Translations under genes and position numbers: made by a program
Notes under the pieces: model-generated
Databases searched by the model: none
What the model was told of the DNA's origin: nothing
What the model saw: only the letters and a program-made list of their open reading frames with translations
In this document: positions 52,171-62,815 of the stretch, piece after piece
How the letters are laid out: every line of letters starts with the position of its first letter
How positions within the stretch are numbered: the first letter of the stretch is position 1
Assembly: GCA_019633425.1 (NCBI GenBank)
Contig: WSUB01000020.1
Span: 62,001 to 126,000 of the forward strand
Length of the DNA stretch: 64,000 nt
Direction of reading: 5' to 3'
DNA from: Tulasnella sp. 424
Taxonomy: Eukaryota > Basidiomycota > Agaricomycetes > Cantharellales > Tulasnellaceae

Positions 52171-52450
52171 CAATCCCTGCTAATTCCGAAGGCTTGTGTA
52201 ATATTTGAGTGGCACAAATATACGTGTTTTGAAGTTTGGGGGAAAGGGGGCTCCATACAGAATACACTCGCGCTAGCCACCTATACCATGAGAGACAAAT
52301 AAAGGGAAACAGAAAAAGAAAGAAGAAAGAGAGGGAAACCTTTAAGGAACACTTCGGAGAGGTTCATGGGCATGGTTGGGCGTCACTCTGCAGTGAAACA
52401 AAGGGGTTAGCGTTGGACTGTGCGCGTCCATTGCGTATGGGTCTTGAACC

Positions 52451-55400
52451 TTACATTTGGCCTGGGAGTATTTTGAATTGGTGACGGGAGACGGTTAGCA
52501 GGCCGGTCCGCGTCATCGCTATGCCATGGTCATCGCCGATGCGAGTGTATAATTTGTGTGCTTGGGTGAAAAACTCTGTGGCCTGGGTGTATCTGGATTG
52601 AAGAAGGTAGACGTTTCCCAAGCCATCCAACGTATTCGCTCGGCCCTGGTCATCACCGATGCGAGCGTATATTTCTTGCGCTCGGATCAATGACTCTTCG
52701 GCCTGGGCGCATTTGGATTGAAGACGGTAAACGGTTCCCAGGCCATACAACGTGTTCGCTCGGCCCTGGTCATCACCGATGCGATCGTATATTTCTTGCG
52801 CTGGGGTGAACGACTCTTCGGCCTGGGTGTATTTGGATTGAAGACGGTAGACGTTTCCCAGGCCATCCAAGGTGTTCGCTTGGGCCTGGTCATCACCGAT
52901 GCGAGTGTATATTTTGCGCGCTTGGATCAACGACTCTTCGGCCTGGCTGTATTTGAATTGAAAACAGTAGACGTATCCCAGGCCATCCAGCGTGTTCGCT
53001 TTGTCCTGGTCATTACCGATCCGAGTGTATATTTCTTGCGCTTGGATGAATGACTTTGTGGCCTGGGTATATTTGCATTGAAGACAGTAGAGGTGTCCCA
53101 GGCTATACGACGTCTTCGCTCGGCCTTGGTCATCACCGATGCGAGTGTATATTTCTTGCGCTTGGGTGTACGACTCTTCGGCCTGAGGGTATTTGCGTTG
53201 ATCGCGGTAGACGTCTCCCAGGCCAACCAACGTGTTCGCTCGGCCGCGGTCATCGCTGAAGTGACTGTATATTTCTTGCGCTTGGGTGTACGACTCTTTG
53301 GCCTGGGTGTATTTGGATTGAAGATAGGAGACGTTTCCCAAGCCTTTCAACGTGTTCGCTCGGCCCCGGTCATCGCCGATGCGAGTGTATATTTCTTGCG
53401 CTTGGGTGTACAGCTCTTCGGCCTGGGTGCATTCGGATTGATCACGGTGGACGTCTCCCAGGCCAGCCAACGTGTTCGCTCGGCCCCGGTCATCACCGAT
53501 CCGAGTATATATTTCTTGCGCTTGGGTGTACGACTCTTTGGCCTGGGTGTATTTGGATTGAAGACGGTAGACATCTCCCAAGCCATCCAACGCGTTCGCT
53601 CGGCCTTGGCTATCACCGAAGCGAGTGTATATTTCTTGCGCTTGGGTGTACAGCTCTTCGGCCTGGGTGCATTCGGATTGATCACGATGGACGTCTCCTA
53701 GGCCAGCCAGCGTGTTTGCTCGGCCCCGGTCATCACCGATCCGAGTGTATATTTCTTGCGCTTGGGTGTACGACTCTTTGGCCCAGGTGTATTTGCATTG
53801 AGGACGGTAGACATCTCCCAGGCCATCCAACGCGTCCGCTCGGCCCAGGTCATCACCGATCCCAGTGTATATTTCTTGCGCTTGGGTGAATGACTCTTCG
53901 GCCTGGGTGTATTTGGATTGAAGACGGTAGATCTTTCCCAAACCGTTCAACGCGTTTGCGGCCGCTACTCGGGGGCCTGAAGATCTCGCGACAGACAGTG
54001 CTTGCTGAAACAATGAGGCAGCATTTTCATAGCTATTCTGGCTGAGTTGCATGGAACCCGACGCCACTAAAAGCCCAGCGGACAAGGCCCCAGAACCCGA
54101 AGGCTCCCCAATTGATGGGGGAATTGACGGCTGAAAGGAGGTGCGCGTTAATAACGGTCGAATCGAAATCAGTGGGGGACTCACGATCCATCTTAGCTGA
54201 GAGCAGCACTGAGCAACGGTAGGTCTGGCTTTGGGATCGAACTTCCAACAACCTGTCATCAGATCACAGAGTGTGACGATCTGCCCCAGTTGAGACTCTT
54301 CGAGGGCCGAAGAAAAGTCTCCTAGGATCACCGGCATTGTTATACCTCCTGCTGACTCGGGTTCGACAAATGGAAGTTTGTTGGTTATGACCTAACAAGG
54401 GTCAGCCGACGGGATTCAAGTCGAATCCCGAACATCTGTGGGCGAACCTACCTCCCAGCAGATCCAGCTCCCTCCCCAGATATCACTCGACAAACGGGGA
54501 CCTTTCCCCCGCAAAACCTTGGGGGGCGCCAAGTGGAGGGACCACTCGGACTCTGAGAACTCATTCTCAGTGGCATCGACGTATATTGACTCCGTCCTGG
54601 GATCATTTCCTTGGACCTCTCGACCACTCTCTTCGTCCATGCCCCCTTCTTCTGGCTCCGTAACAGCACGGGCCGAGCCAAAGCCGGTAATAATCGCGCG
54701 ATAGGACGAGCTGACTAGAATGTTGGACTAAGGCAACGTTCGATGAGACAACATGCCCTAAATGAGTGTAGATCGACCAACTGACCGATTTAAGGTCGCC
54801 GTGGCAAATCGGTGGTTGGCGGGTATGCAGGTACTTGATACCTTCGAATGTATCCTGGATCTGGAACAAACACGCGATTGGCTTTTCCTGGGTCTCCTGC
54901 AAGACGAGTTTCGCTTACAAGTGAAACGCGTTCCGGATGTTCCCACTCTCCGCCGGCAAGGAATTCGCTAAGATTTCCATTCGGTTCCCAGGACATAATT
55001 ATCCAGGCCTTTCCGTTTTCGAAGTCTTCGACAAACCCGATCAATCGTACGATATTCTTATGTGACAGCCCAGCCATCACCTCTACTTCATGAACAAATT
55101 TCTAGGTGAAATTTATAAGCCTTGTATCACGAGCGATATGTATTATCCTTCCTACCCTGGAAACCTTCGGTTGTTCCCTAGCTTCGCCGAGTCGGAGCTT
55201 TTTCACCGCGACAACCTGCCAATCTTTGCGCCGGCTCCATATGCTTCGTTTAAATGCCGCTTTGGCCACGTCGGCCTTGCCACCACTTGCACCAGGGTGC
55301 TCTGAATCAAAGATGATTGTACTTGGAGAAATCCTGAAGCTCGGAAGAGCATCCAGTCTTTTCCGCTGCGGTACTCTTGTCAGTAGTCGGGAACACTTGA

Positions 55401-55600
55401 GAACGATAGATATGACCCACTACAGGGAGTTTCTTGGGTGCGGGTGCTTCCGCGACTTCAGGTACAGCGTCTTCATGTTCGACTAGGACCTCGCTTTGGT
55501 CAATATTTTCATTCGTCGCGGGAGTGCGAGACCGCGAAGTCGGGATCCGAACCCCGAGGCTGCGAGATAGCTTGAGGAACCTCGAGTCACGGTTCTGCAT
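52451..55600 (-). CDS. Degenerate protein kinase (pseudokinase) fused to a long TPR array
   Basis: The kinase part, from about 55370 down, shows VVAVKKLRLGEA (catalytic Lys), HEVEVMAGLSHKNIVRLIGF, WIIMSWEPNGNLSEFLAGGE, CHGDLKSSNILV (HGD instead of HRD), then ITGFGSARAV where the DFG Asp is Gly (codon 54683-54685), APPKVL where APE is APP, and SDIWGGSWICWEV. The Mg-binding Asp is lost, so catalysis is probably impaired. The C-lobe ends WKFDPKARPTVAQC, and a linker leads to about twelve 40-residue TPR units of the form LGDVYRLQSKYTQAEESYTQ, AQEIYTRIGDDRGRANTLDG. The array lies in one exon, 54391-52451. The N-terminal exon (start 55600) and its join near 55356-55386 are uncertain; the best join implies a 31-nt intron. 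Scaffold or receptor-like roles are inferred from TPR and pseudokinase pairing. Confidence 0.75.
52510..53985 (-). repeat. Tandem 120-nt (40-codon) repeats coding for TPR units
   Basis: About twelve complete units plus a terminal partial unit. Most units share long identical stretches around TATATTTCTTGCGCTTGGGT (plus strand). A two-unit block (about 53396-53635) recurs at about 53636-53875 with only scattered differences, evidence of a recent 240-bp internal duplication. Because 120 is a multiple of 3 and stops are rare in the unit, the opposite strand is also open for over 200 codons; that frame is a shadow. Confidence 0.85.
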
Positions 55601-56495
55601 TGAACAAAGGTTTGAAAGATCTCGTTTATTCGATCTTGTTGTGAGTCGAGCGGGATGTGGCAGGAACAGTGGATATAGTAGACGGAAGTATGAGGTGTTG
55701 CGGAGACGAGCGGTGGAACCGTCAGCTCAACGTTGGTGCGGGCGGCTGAGGCTCCTTGCTGTTTCCTGCCCGAAAGGCACGTTCTATTGTGGTTTGCCTC
55801 GTGGCGTGCTCGAGTCCTGTCGCCAAGTTGAAAAGTGCAGATCTTCTTCAGACAGTGTCCCCTCCTCTGCACAATGGCTTGGCTACTGATTTGCGGAATA
55901 TATCAGACTAAAGATACAGCATGCACTTGCCATGGTGGGTGATCAACGGTTACTTATCTCGTGCAACCACGTACACGTGCCAAACTCCGTCCTCGCAATC
56001 CCATTCGGTGCGCCACAAATGATGTCGCCTCAATGACCATCGTGGGTTTCGATCTAGTGACGTTCAGGTGCTTTTAATGGAGCATCCTGATATGCTCTAT
56101 ATACGGCCATATTTGCGCAAGGGCCAGAGCGCGTCGAACTTTGCCGCAAACTCCTGCTCAAGGTAGGAAGCGATGAAAATGTTTAGAAACCTGCTTTCCT
56201 GCTACTATGTGGTGCTCGGGATTGGCTCTCGATGAGACACTCCAGATAGAGGTCGTGGTAGAAGGGGACATGAGCACGATACATAAAGTACCCCCTCCCC
56301 TCAATATACGAAGGCACCTTTGTCACCTAATTTATCGCTCAATTTGATGCGGGCTTGCAGCTGTGTGACCTCAAAGCGGGTCTTGGGCAAACGACGACAA
56401 AGACTTCAAAGCCGGGCTCATTATTGGCTACAGAGATTGGAACAAGGAAGCATACAAGGGAAAAGGATCAAGATACAATGGTTATTGGGAAGCGT
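55601..56495. other. Intergenic, no recognisable gene
   Basis: It holds the promoter side of the kinase-TPR gene and the 3' flank of the minus-strand Hmp1-type gene. Short open frames are unsupported. Confidence 0.35.
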
Positions 56496-56922
56496 TTACT
56501 GGTTCCACTCCTGCTTGCGCTCTCCCTTCTCTTGGCGGGCGTTACCAGCGGTCTGCTGCGTCTTGTCGCCACTGACGGCGCCGACGACGGAGTCCTTCTT
56601 GCCAACCATGCGGTCAGCAGTTCCCCTACGGTAGCGCATTGATCAGCAAACTGTTCGACAGGCCAACTAGTTTTGTGGCTGTTGACTTACTCGGCGTAGC
56701 CTTGAGTCTTGGCGGCGCTGATCTCGGCCTCGCCAGCGGCGTGCTGTTCACGGCCGCGTTGAGCCATATTATGAGCACCGAAGGTCTTTCCGACGGTCTC
56801 CTGCAGGAAGGTTTAGCACGTTTAGTACAAACCCCAGTGTCAAAGGGCCTAAGGAAGCGAACCTTCATATTGCCGATGGCGGAGTCCTTCTGTCCAGTGG
56901 TCTTGGAAGGTGAAGAAGACAT
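56496..56922 (-). CDS. Hmp1-type mismatch/cruciform DNA-recognition protein (CsbD-like), copy 1
   Basis: Three exons encode about 100 residues: [17 protein letters not shown], then [37 protein letters not shown], then [40 protein letters not shown] and NQ. It is almost the same protein as the gene at 57655 on the other strand, with introns at identical places. Fungal relatives are annotated as mismatched-base-pair and cruciform DNA recognition proteins. The bacterial CsbD family is a stress-induced small protein. The real role is unclear, but strong expression is suggested by the TATA box 88 bp upstream. Confidence 0.85.
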
Positions 56923-57009
56923 AATGGATTATAGAGTGTGTGAGATGCTTTGTGGATGAAAGGTTGTAGTGATGAGTGAATGATTGTTCGAAAGAGCTTA
57001 CACGGGCTC

Positions 57010-57017
57010 CTTATATA
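57010..57017 (-). promoter_or_regulatory. TATA box of Hmp1-type copy 1
   Basis: TATATAAG on the minus strand, 88 bp upstream of the ATG at 56922. Confidence 0.6.
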
Positions 57018-57557
57018 CGCTGGGACCTGCAGAGTCTCCAGACTTCCAATTGCTCTTGCCTAAGCCCAATGAGGTCATATCATCGTCAAGCGGGTCTCCC
57101 GGCGGGATCATGAGTTTGATGAGCAAAGGAAACTCACAGCTGACCTTGTTACGTGACGACATTAGCCAGTGTGCCACTGCGCGTGATGCCGAAGTTGGCG
57201 AGACCATCGAAGGAACGGAGAGTCGGAGACCGAAGGTTCGCCGACTTGGGACCAAAACACCGGCAAAGGCTAATTACTGCGCAGCCCCTCCAATGGCGCA
57301 ATTGGTTCCGATCGAACGGACACGGGAAACCTTTTGGCGTCCTTGGCACTTGCGTCATATCCACGTGACCACCTTCCCGCTCCAACCGCCCCAACAGCGG
57401 ACACCGAGCCGACTCCAACAGCGCCGCAGCGAGCTCAAGACTCGAATCTCACGCGCCTGTGGAAACTTGTAACGGCGCTCCAGTGAATGACGTCGGCGAT
57501 GACGGAGGCACCAACCATCAACGCCCCGAGCGGTGCAAGAGGAGAGGCCGACGAGCT

Positions 57558-57565
57558 TATATATA
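57558..57565 (+). promoter_or_regulatory. TATA box of Hmp1-type copy 2
   Basis: TATATATA lies 90 bp upstream of the ATG at 57655, mirroring the arrangement of copy 1. The 730-bp space between the two start codons thus works as a divergent promoter region. Confidence 0.6.
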
Positions 57566-57654
57566 GAACCGCCACATCCCATGCCATCCCGAATCTCAAC
57601 TACTCAATCACACTCTTACAAACTTTCACACTCTATCCATCCAATACTATCATA

Positions 57655-58082
57655 ATGTCTTCTCCATCCAAGTCCACTGGCCAGAAGAACTCCATGATCG
57701 GCTCCATGAAGGTTTGTTTCATTCTCATGTTTATAAATTAATTGTTCGGATTCTGACGAGCATCGTACTATGGTGTTTACAGGAGACCGTTGGTAACGTC
57801 TTCGGCGCTCGCAACATGGCTCAACGTGGCCGCGAACAGCACACCGCTGGCGAGGCCGAGGTCAAGGCTGCCAAAGCTCAAGGTTACGCCGAGTAAGTTC
57901 GATGGCCACGACATCCGTCCCCAGGATATTCCTAACCAGTTTTCATTTGTAGGGGAACTGGTGACCGCGTTGTTGGCAAGAAGGATGCTGTCGTCGGTGC
58001 CGTCACTGGTGACAAGACTCAACAGACTGCTGGAAACGCTCGCCAAGAGAAGGGTGAGCGCAAGCAGGAGTGGAACCAGTAA
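57655..58082 (+). CDS. Hmp1-type mismatch/cruciform DNA-recognition protein (CsbD-like), copy 2
   Basis: Three exons: [94 protein letters not shown] and NQ. The core GTGDRxxGKxDxxxGAxTGDKxQQxxGNxxxxKG is the family signature. It forms an inverted pair with copy 1; exon sizes and most residues match, so the pair arose by inverted duplication. No membrane segment or signal peptide; highly charged and hydrophilic. Role in stress or DNA structure binding is taken from family annotation, not from this sequence. Confidence 0.87.
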
Positions 58083-58424
58083 ACTCCTTCACTACGCCTT
58101 GTGCAGTTCTTCGGTGCCCATATCCTGTCATACCTGTATATGCCATCATACCCCTTATGTAGCTTTATAATCGATCGTTGAAATTGTCTCGACTTTGCTC
58201 CTACGTGCTTTGACCACCCGTGAACTGTGAAAAATACCGTGACGCACTTGAGGCTGAGCAAAAGGCGTTGCGTCTTCAATATATGTGCGTTGTAATCTTG
58301 TGTTGTACAATTAAAGACGCGGCTAAATAGGCGTCAAAAGAAGTATGTAGGACTCTGTAACTAAAGTTTCGGCATTCAAATAGAGCCTCCCACAGATTCC
58401 ATAGTCTACAAATCAATGACTGGA

Positions 58425-61077
58425 TCAGCGAATCTGCTGGCTCATCAGGGTCAAACGAATGTCACATACAAATGGTGATGCCGTAGGTCCGTCCAATATG
58501 GCCAACTCCTCCAGTGTAAACGGCAGGAGCGGGATCACATGGGTCCGGATTGGTATTAGTAGGAAAATGACTATAGGGAACCCGATAGCGGCTATGGAAA
58601 AGCAAATATTGTTCGAGGAGGTTAGTAAGTCTGCATTCCATCGTCGAAGTGCTGTAAAGGGCACTGCATGTATTTACCGATAGTTTGTGTAATCGCCATC
58701 GTCGCACCGAATCCAACCAATTCGATAGCCAAAAACAGCCAAATCATGGACGGTCGAACTTTGCGAAGCGGTTCATGAAGTGGGACGAGCGAGTCGTCCT
58801 GAATGAGGTACAGGAATTTGGCTGTTACGCCACTCCCACGGAGGGCGTCGGTACCCATAAACCAGCTGAGCAATAGATACCAGAGATAAGAACAACCATG
58901 ACGAGGGCGTTGAGAAGATGTTAATGAACTTACAAAAGGCCCGCGAGAACACCTAGAGCAGACGGAAGTCACGAGAATCAATCGATTAGTCTTCAATATT
59001 TCTTCGCGGTGAAACTCATTCGTCCACCAACCTCGGGGTACTAATCCAAGCACGTGCAAGAAAGGGCCACTCATCAAAACCAGGCACAGACTACCTTGAA
59101 CCAGGTTCGACACTGTTTGGGGATGATTCCCGTGCAAAGGAAGAGTAAGTCAGCGACGTCCGCTAATTCTCTTCTCTCCCGTGCAAGAATTACCTCGCTG
59201 CTCTACAACGGCGACAGGATGCTCGACCCCTTCCCGGACGCCTCCCAAAGCTTTCTCCCCATCAGCGCTGACGCCAACCTCCTCATCGTATTTTGTCTTT
59301 AGACCCATGACCACAAGAGATTGAGTATGCATTGGTGCTTGGGGGATGAGCCCGTTTGGTGCTGGAACGCCAATAAGACCGCTGTCAAGGTGGATATGTT
59401 GAGCCTGCAGATACTACATCGGAGCTGAACGCGGGAACCTTCACCACTTACGCAATGAAGGTGGTGATTCCGAGCCAAAAGAAATCCCAGTGGAACCCTG
59501 GAGGCTAATCGCACCACCATAAGTCGTCAGACAAATCCTTAGGTGGAATCTGCGAGGTTAACGACACACCTTTCTTAGAGGGAACTCGCTTCCCTGTGCA
59601 ATCAAGCTCTGTAATGAATGTTCGTTAGCATTGTTGAAGCCGGTGCAGAGCAAAAGCGTCACCCACCGAAACATTGTGGTCGAAGAAAAAGAGGATAAAC
59701 AGGACGAGGCCGAAGGGAAAGGCGATTCTAAGAAGGGATGGTCTCGTCGCTTCAGTGTCCTGCTCCTGAGGTGTTCAGAAGCACGATCGCAGCCTACCCA
59801 ACCCATTTTGCAGGTAATTCCCAGAATCGGACAAGCCATTCCCGACCTCCGGCGGGGTTGAATGCACCAGCAGTGGGCAGTGTTGCCGGGTTTGACGCGT
59901 TGAAACGGCCCCAGTACGCCAGGCCGCTACATGCAACGACTGATCGATTGGTTTCCACCGAGCCGAACCGAACGAAAAGCATCAGTTGGTCAGCGCCCAC
60001 GAATGTAAGAGCGCTTCGATAACGGTACCTGAAATGGGCATTCCGTAATCTGCAAAAAACCTCCTCACGATTCGGTGGAAGAACGTGGATTGGGCTGCAG
60101 CGACGAAGAGGTGTCCCGCGGTGAGCAAGATGAGGGCCAAGATGATCGAGACGTAAGCTCCCTCAGAGCCAGAAGGTGATTCGGAGAATTGGCGAGTGAG
60201 CACTTGGACGCCGTATTGGAGGTATACCCAGGAGACGTAAAATCCGAAGCTAGATAAGAAGGGAGGGAGAAAGAGGAAGTTAAGCCGGAGCACGAAGCAG
60301 CGAGATGACGAGCTGTTATTAGACTTACGTGTCGCAGGAGAATCGAGTGACGTAGCGGAGGAAGTTGGCGGCGTTGAATATGGCAGCTATCCAGTGGAGA
60401 ATTGCTGCCCAGAGGTATACCCTAGGTTCCAGGATTGGTCAGCTCGTGTACCAGGTCCGAGCGTATCCTTCTAGGAACCAACCATCCAATAAAATGCAAG
60501 TAATTTGGTGCATCGGAGTGCGTCTTGAGAATGTCGTAAATCGTCTTGTTAAGAACTGTTATGGGGCCAGTGACACCGGCAATGGCGAGGGGTTGGCAAG
60601 CAAAGACCGAGAATATGAAAGCAGCCATGAAAGATGAAAGGAGGACCTCGGTCACACCGTATTGATTAGTGGTTTCTATTAGGTCTAGGGAGAATGCGAT
60701 TCCGGGAAGAATGCTACGGTGAACAAAGTCAATGAGGCCGCTGGCGAGCAGGCAAAATGGACACGCCGAACGTACTTTGCGAAGAAAATCATGGCTGTGG
60801 CAGGAATAACTCTATATGTCCATGCGTCTTTCCAGTCCGACCAGTAATAAGGAAGCCGCCTTCGTACGTCGGTGATCATGCCGTGGAAAGGACGGAGGTC
60901 CCAGCCACTGCGACGTGGAGGAACCGCATCAAAGCTCCGGACGGAAGGAGTGACAGTGCGTGAAGGTTCTAATAAATCCAAGTCCTTTGTTGGTGATAGT
61001 TGAGTAAACTGTGGAATAGATTGTGGTTGTGCTTCTATTGATGGTACGCGAGTGACAGCTTGGGAATCATTTTCCAT
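58425..61077 (-). CDS. BOR1: Borate/bicarbonate transporter BOR1 (SLC4-like)
   Basis: A plasma-membrane anion exporter of the SLC4 family; yeast Bor1 exports borate. The N-terminus is cytosolic (about 95 residues), then DLRPFHGMITDVRRRLPYYW and DWKDAWTYRVIPATAMIFFA. Membrane blocks follow: QYGVTEVLLSSFMAAFIFSV, ACQPLAIAGVTGPITVLNKT, NAANFLRYVTRFSCDTFGFY, VYLQYGVQVLTRQFSE, SGLAYWGRFNASNPATLP, REWLVRFWELPAKWVG, AFPFGLVLFILFFFDHNVSS, LIAQGSEFPLRK, GLIGVPAPNGLIPQAPMHTQ, and IAAIGFPIVIFLLIPIRTHV. More than ten introns are needed, all GT-AG as placed. The C-terminus is about 25 residues beyond LDGPTASPF. Intact. Confidence 0.9.
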
Positions 61078-61396
61078 TGCAGTGAATTGAGAGTTGAGTT
61101 GGCAGAAAAGGCTTGAAAAGTCGTTGCAAAGATGAATCCGAATCTATAGTCTATGCGGGCGTCTAAGTCTATGAGTCGAAAGAGAGAGGAATTTATATGC
61201 CCAAATGGGCTTTCTTTGAGAACCCTTGGAGCCTGGAGTCGTGGTGGACGGAAAAAATCCAACCACATCCGGCACGCGCGGCACGAACGCCGAGACATCA
61301 CGTGCAACTTCCTTCCCAAGAGAGGTACGCGTCGCACCGCCAAATTCAAGCAACTGACGCGTCCTCAGCTTTCACCTCCTTTTAGTCCAGAAAAGC

Positions 61397-62235
61397 ATGT
61401 CCAACTCTGCCAACGAACCAGCTGTCAGTTTGCACGATATGGAGCGTCTCATGGATATTAGAGAAGCGTAAGTGCCAGTGCTTCCTTCCAAGTCGAATGT
61501 GTTGCGTCATCAGGCTGACAATGGGATCCCCTCTCCCAGTCTCAACATCGTTCAGCAGAGCGATAGCAATCATGAAGAAAGGGAACAATTTCTGAGGAAA
61601 TTACCAAAGCTTCACGAACGGGATATCGGAGACAAAGGTCAGACCAACGATCTCCCCTTTAAGGAAAGCAATCCCTCAGTTTACCTTCGCCTTCCAGATG
61701 ACACCTGTCCGATTTGCCAAGAAACATTCCTTTCCGTACTTGCGCTTGAAGAAATGGCCACCGCGATGGACACCCCCGGCATGCCGGAGGAGCAATTGGG
61801 CGTCACAAAGCTCGACTGCGGGCACCTTTTCTGCAGAAAGGAGTGAGGCGACTTCTTCGGATGAGACTGAGATGACGATACTAACGTCAACTGCAACACA
61901 GTCTATCGGTTTGGTTGGCACTTGTAAGTACATATCGATCCTCAGTGCTATCCCGTGAAGCTCATTCGTTGCCTTGCCAGAATAATACATGCCCCTCATG
62001 TCGAGCCAACCTCCCTCTCCCGGCTCCCCCTGCGGTCAACACAAATACTCTCCCGGATGACTTCTTAGATGTCCTCAGACAAGTGGCCCTCATAGCGGGT
62101 GCAGGCTCGACGTCCATGAATACCAATGAACAAGGCGAGATACTCGTGGAAGCGCCGAATGGGACGATTCTTATGGCGTCCCAGCCGCCTTTTGAGTACG
62201 ATGAAGACAGGAGTTCGTTTGGAATGTATTCCTAA
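61397..62235 (+). CDS. RING-finger protein, probable E3 ubiquitin ligase
   Basis: Four exons encode roughly 220 residues. The N-terminal 85 residues are charged and helical (NHEEREQFLRKLPKLHERDI). The RING finger reads CPICQETFLSVLALEE, a long insertion of about 30 residues, then DCGHLFCRKDLSVWLAL, and NNTCPSCRANLPLP, a C3HC4 arrangement with all eight zinc ligands. The C-terminal 70 residues are Pro- and Asp-rich, ending EDRSSFGMYS. No transmembrane segment. Partners cannot be inferred. It is divergent from BOR1 (320 bp apart). The unusually long spacer between ligands 2 and 3 is noteworthy but does not break the motif. Confidence 0.75.
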
Positions 62236-62815
62236 AGACGTTATGGAAGGAGACTGTAAATCGTCCTGAAGTGCTTAGCCCCACTTTATTATATATGTAG
62301 TTCGCTCATTGTTCGCAACTAACTCGGCCCGGAGCAATGTACCTTTGTTCGCTCACTGCGGAGCTCTAGACCGGGACAGCGCCGCAGGCGCCAGGAACCG
62401 ACGACGACCCTACGTATACGAATGACCGAGTAAACCGTCGGCCAGATAAAACGTGTATGCGTATATTTGGAATTCGATCGGAGAACGGCGTGACCCAGGA
62501 TGGGCGCAAAGTCTCAGGGAAACAGGAGCGCCCATCATTGAAACATGATTGGGTCAATGAGACGCTCATTGACGACTTCCTAGGGACGCGTGGATAAGAG
62601 ACTTGTGACTTGGGGTCCTGGGAAGGAGGAACTGTACAGCCGGACGGCTCACACAGAACCTGGGAGGGGCTGTTCGGGCATCGTACCAAGTTCCCCCGAA
62701 CCGCGCGACTTTTCGATATTCTTTCCCCAGCTGACATTAGAACGTCCCCCAATACCGTCTCGCTCGTTACCGTCGCCCTGCCCAACCTCCGTGGTTGACC
62801 TTGGGACCCCACCAG

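Noticed and set aside
53078..53701. Long plus-strand open frame (over 200 codons) with repeated LRLGVRLFGL-like units
   Set aside because: It is the antisense shadow of the minus-strand TPR array; the periodic frame stays open only because the repeat is a multiple of three.
55535..55570. tRNA B-box-like GGTTCGGATCC on the minus strand
   Set aside because: It departs from the B-box consensus, lies in the probable N-terminal exon of the kinase-TPR gene, and no A box is found.
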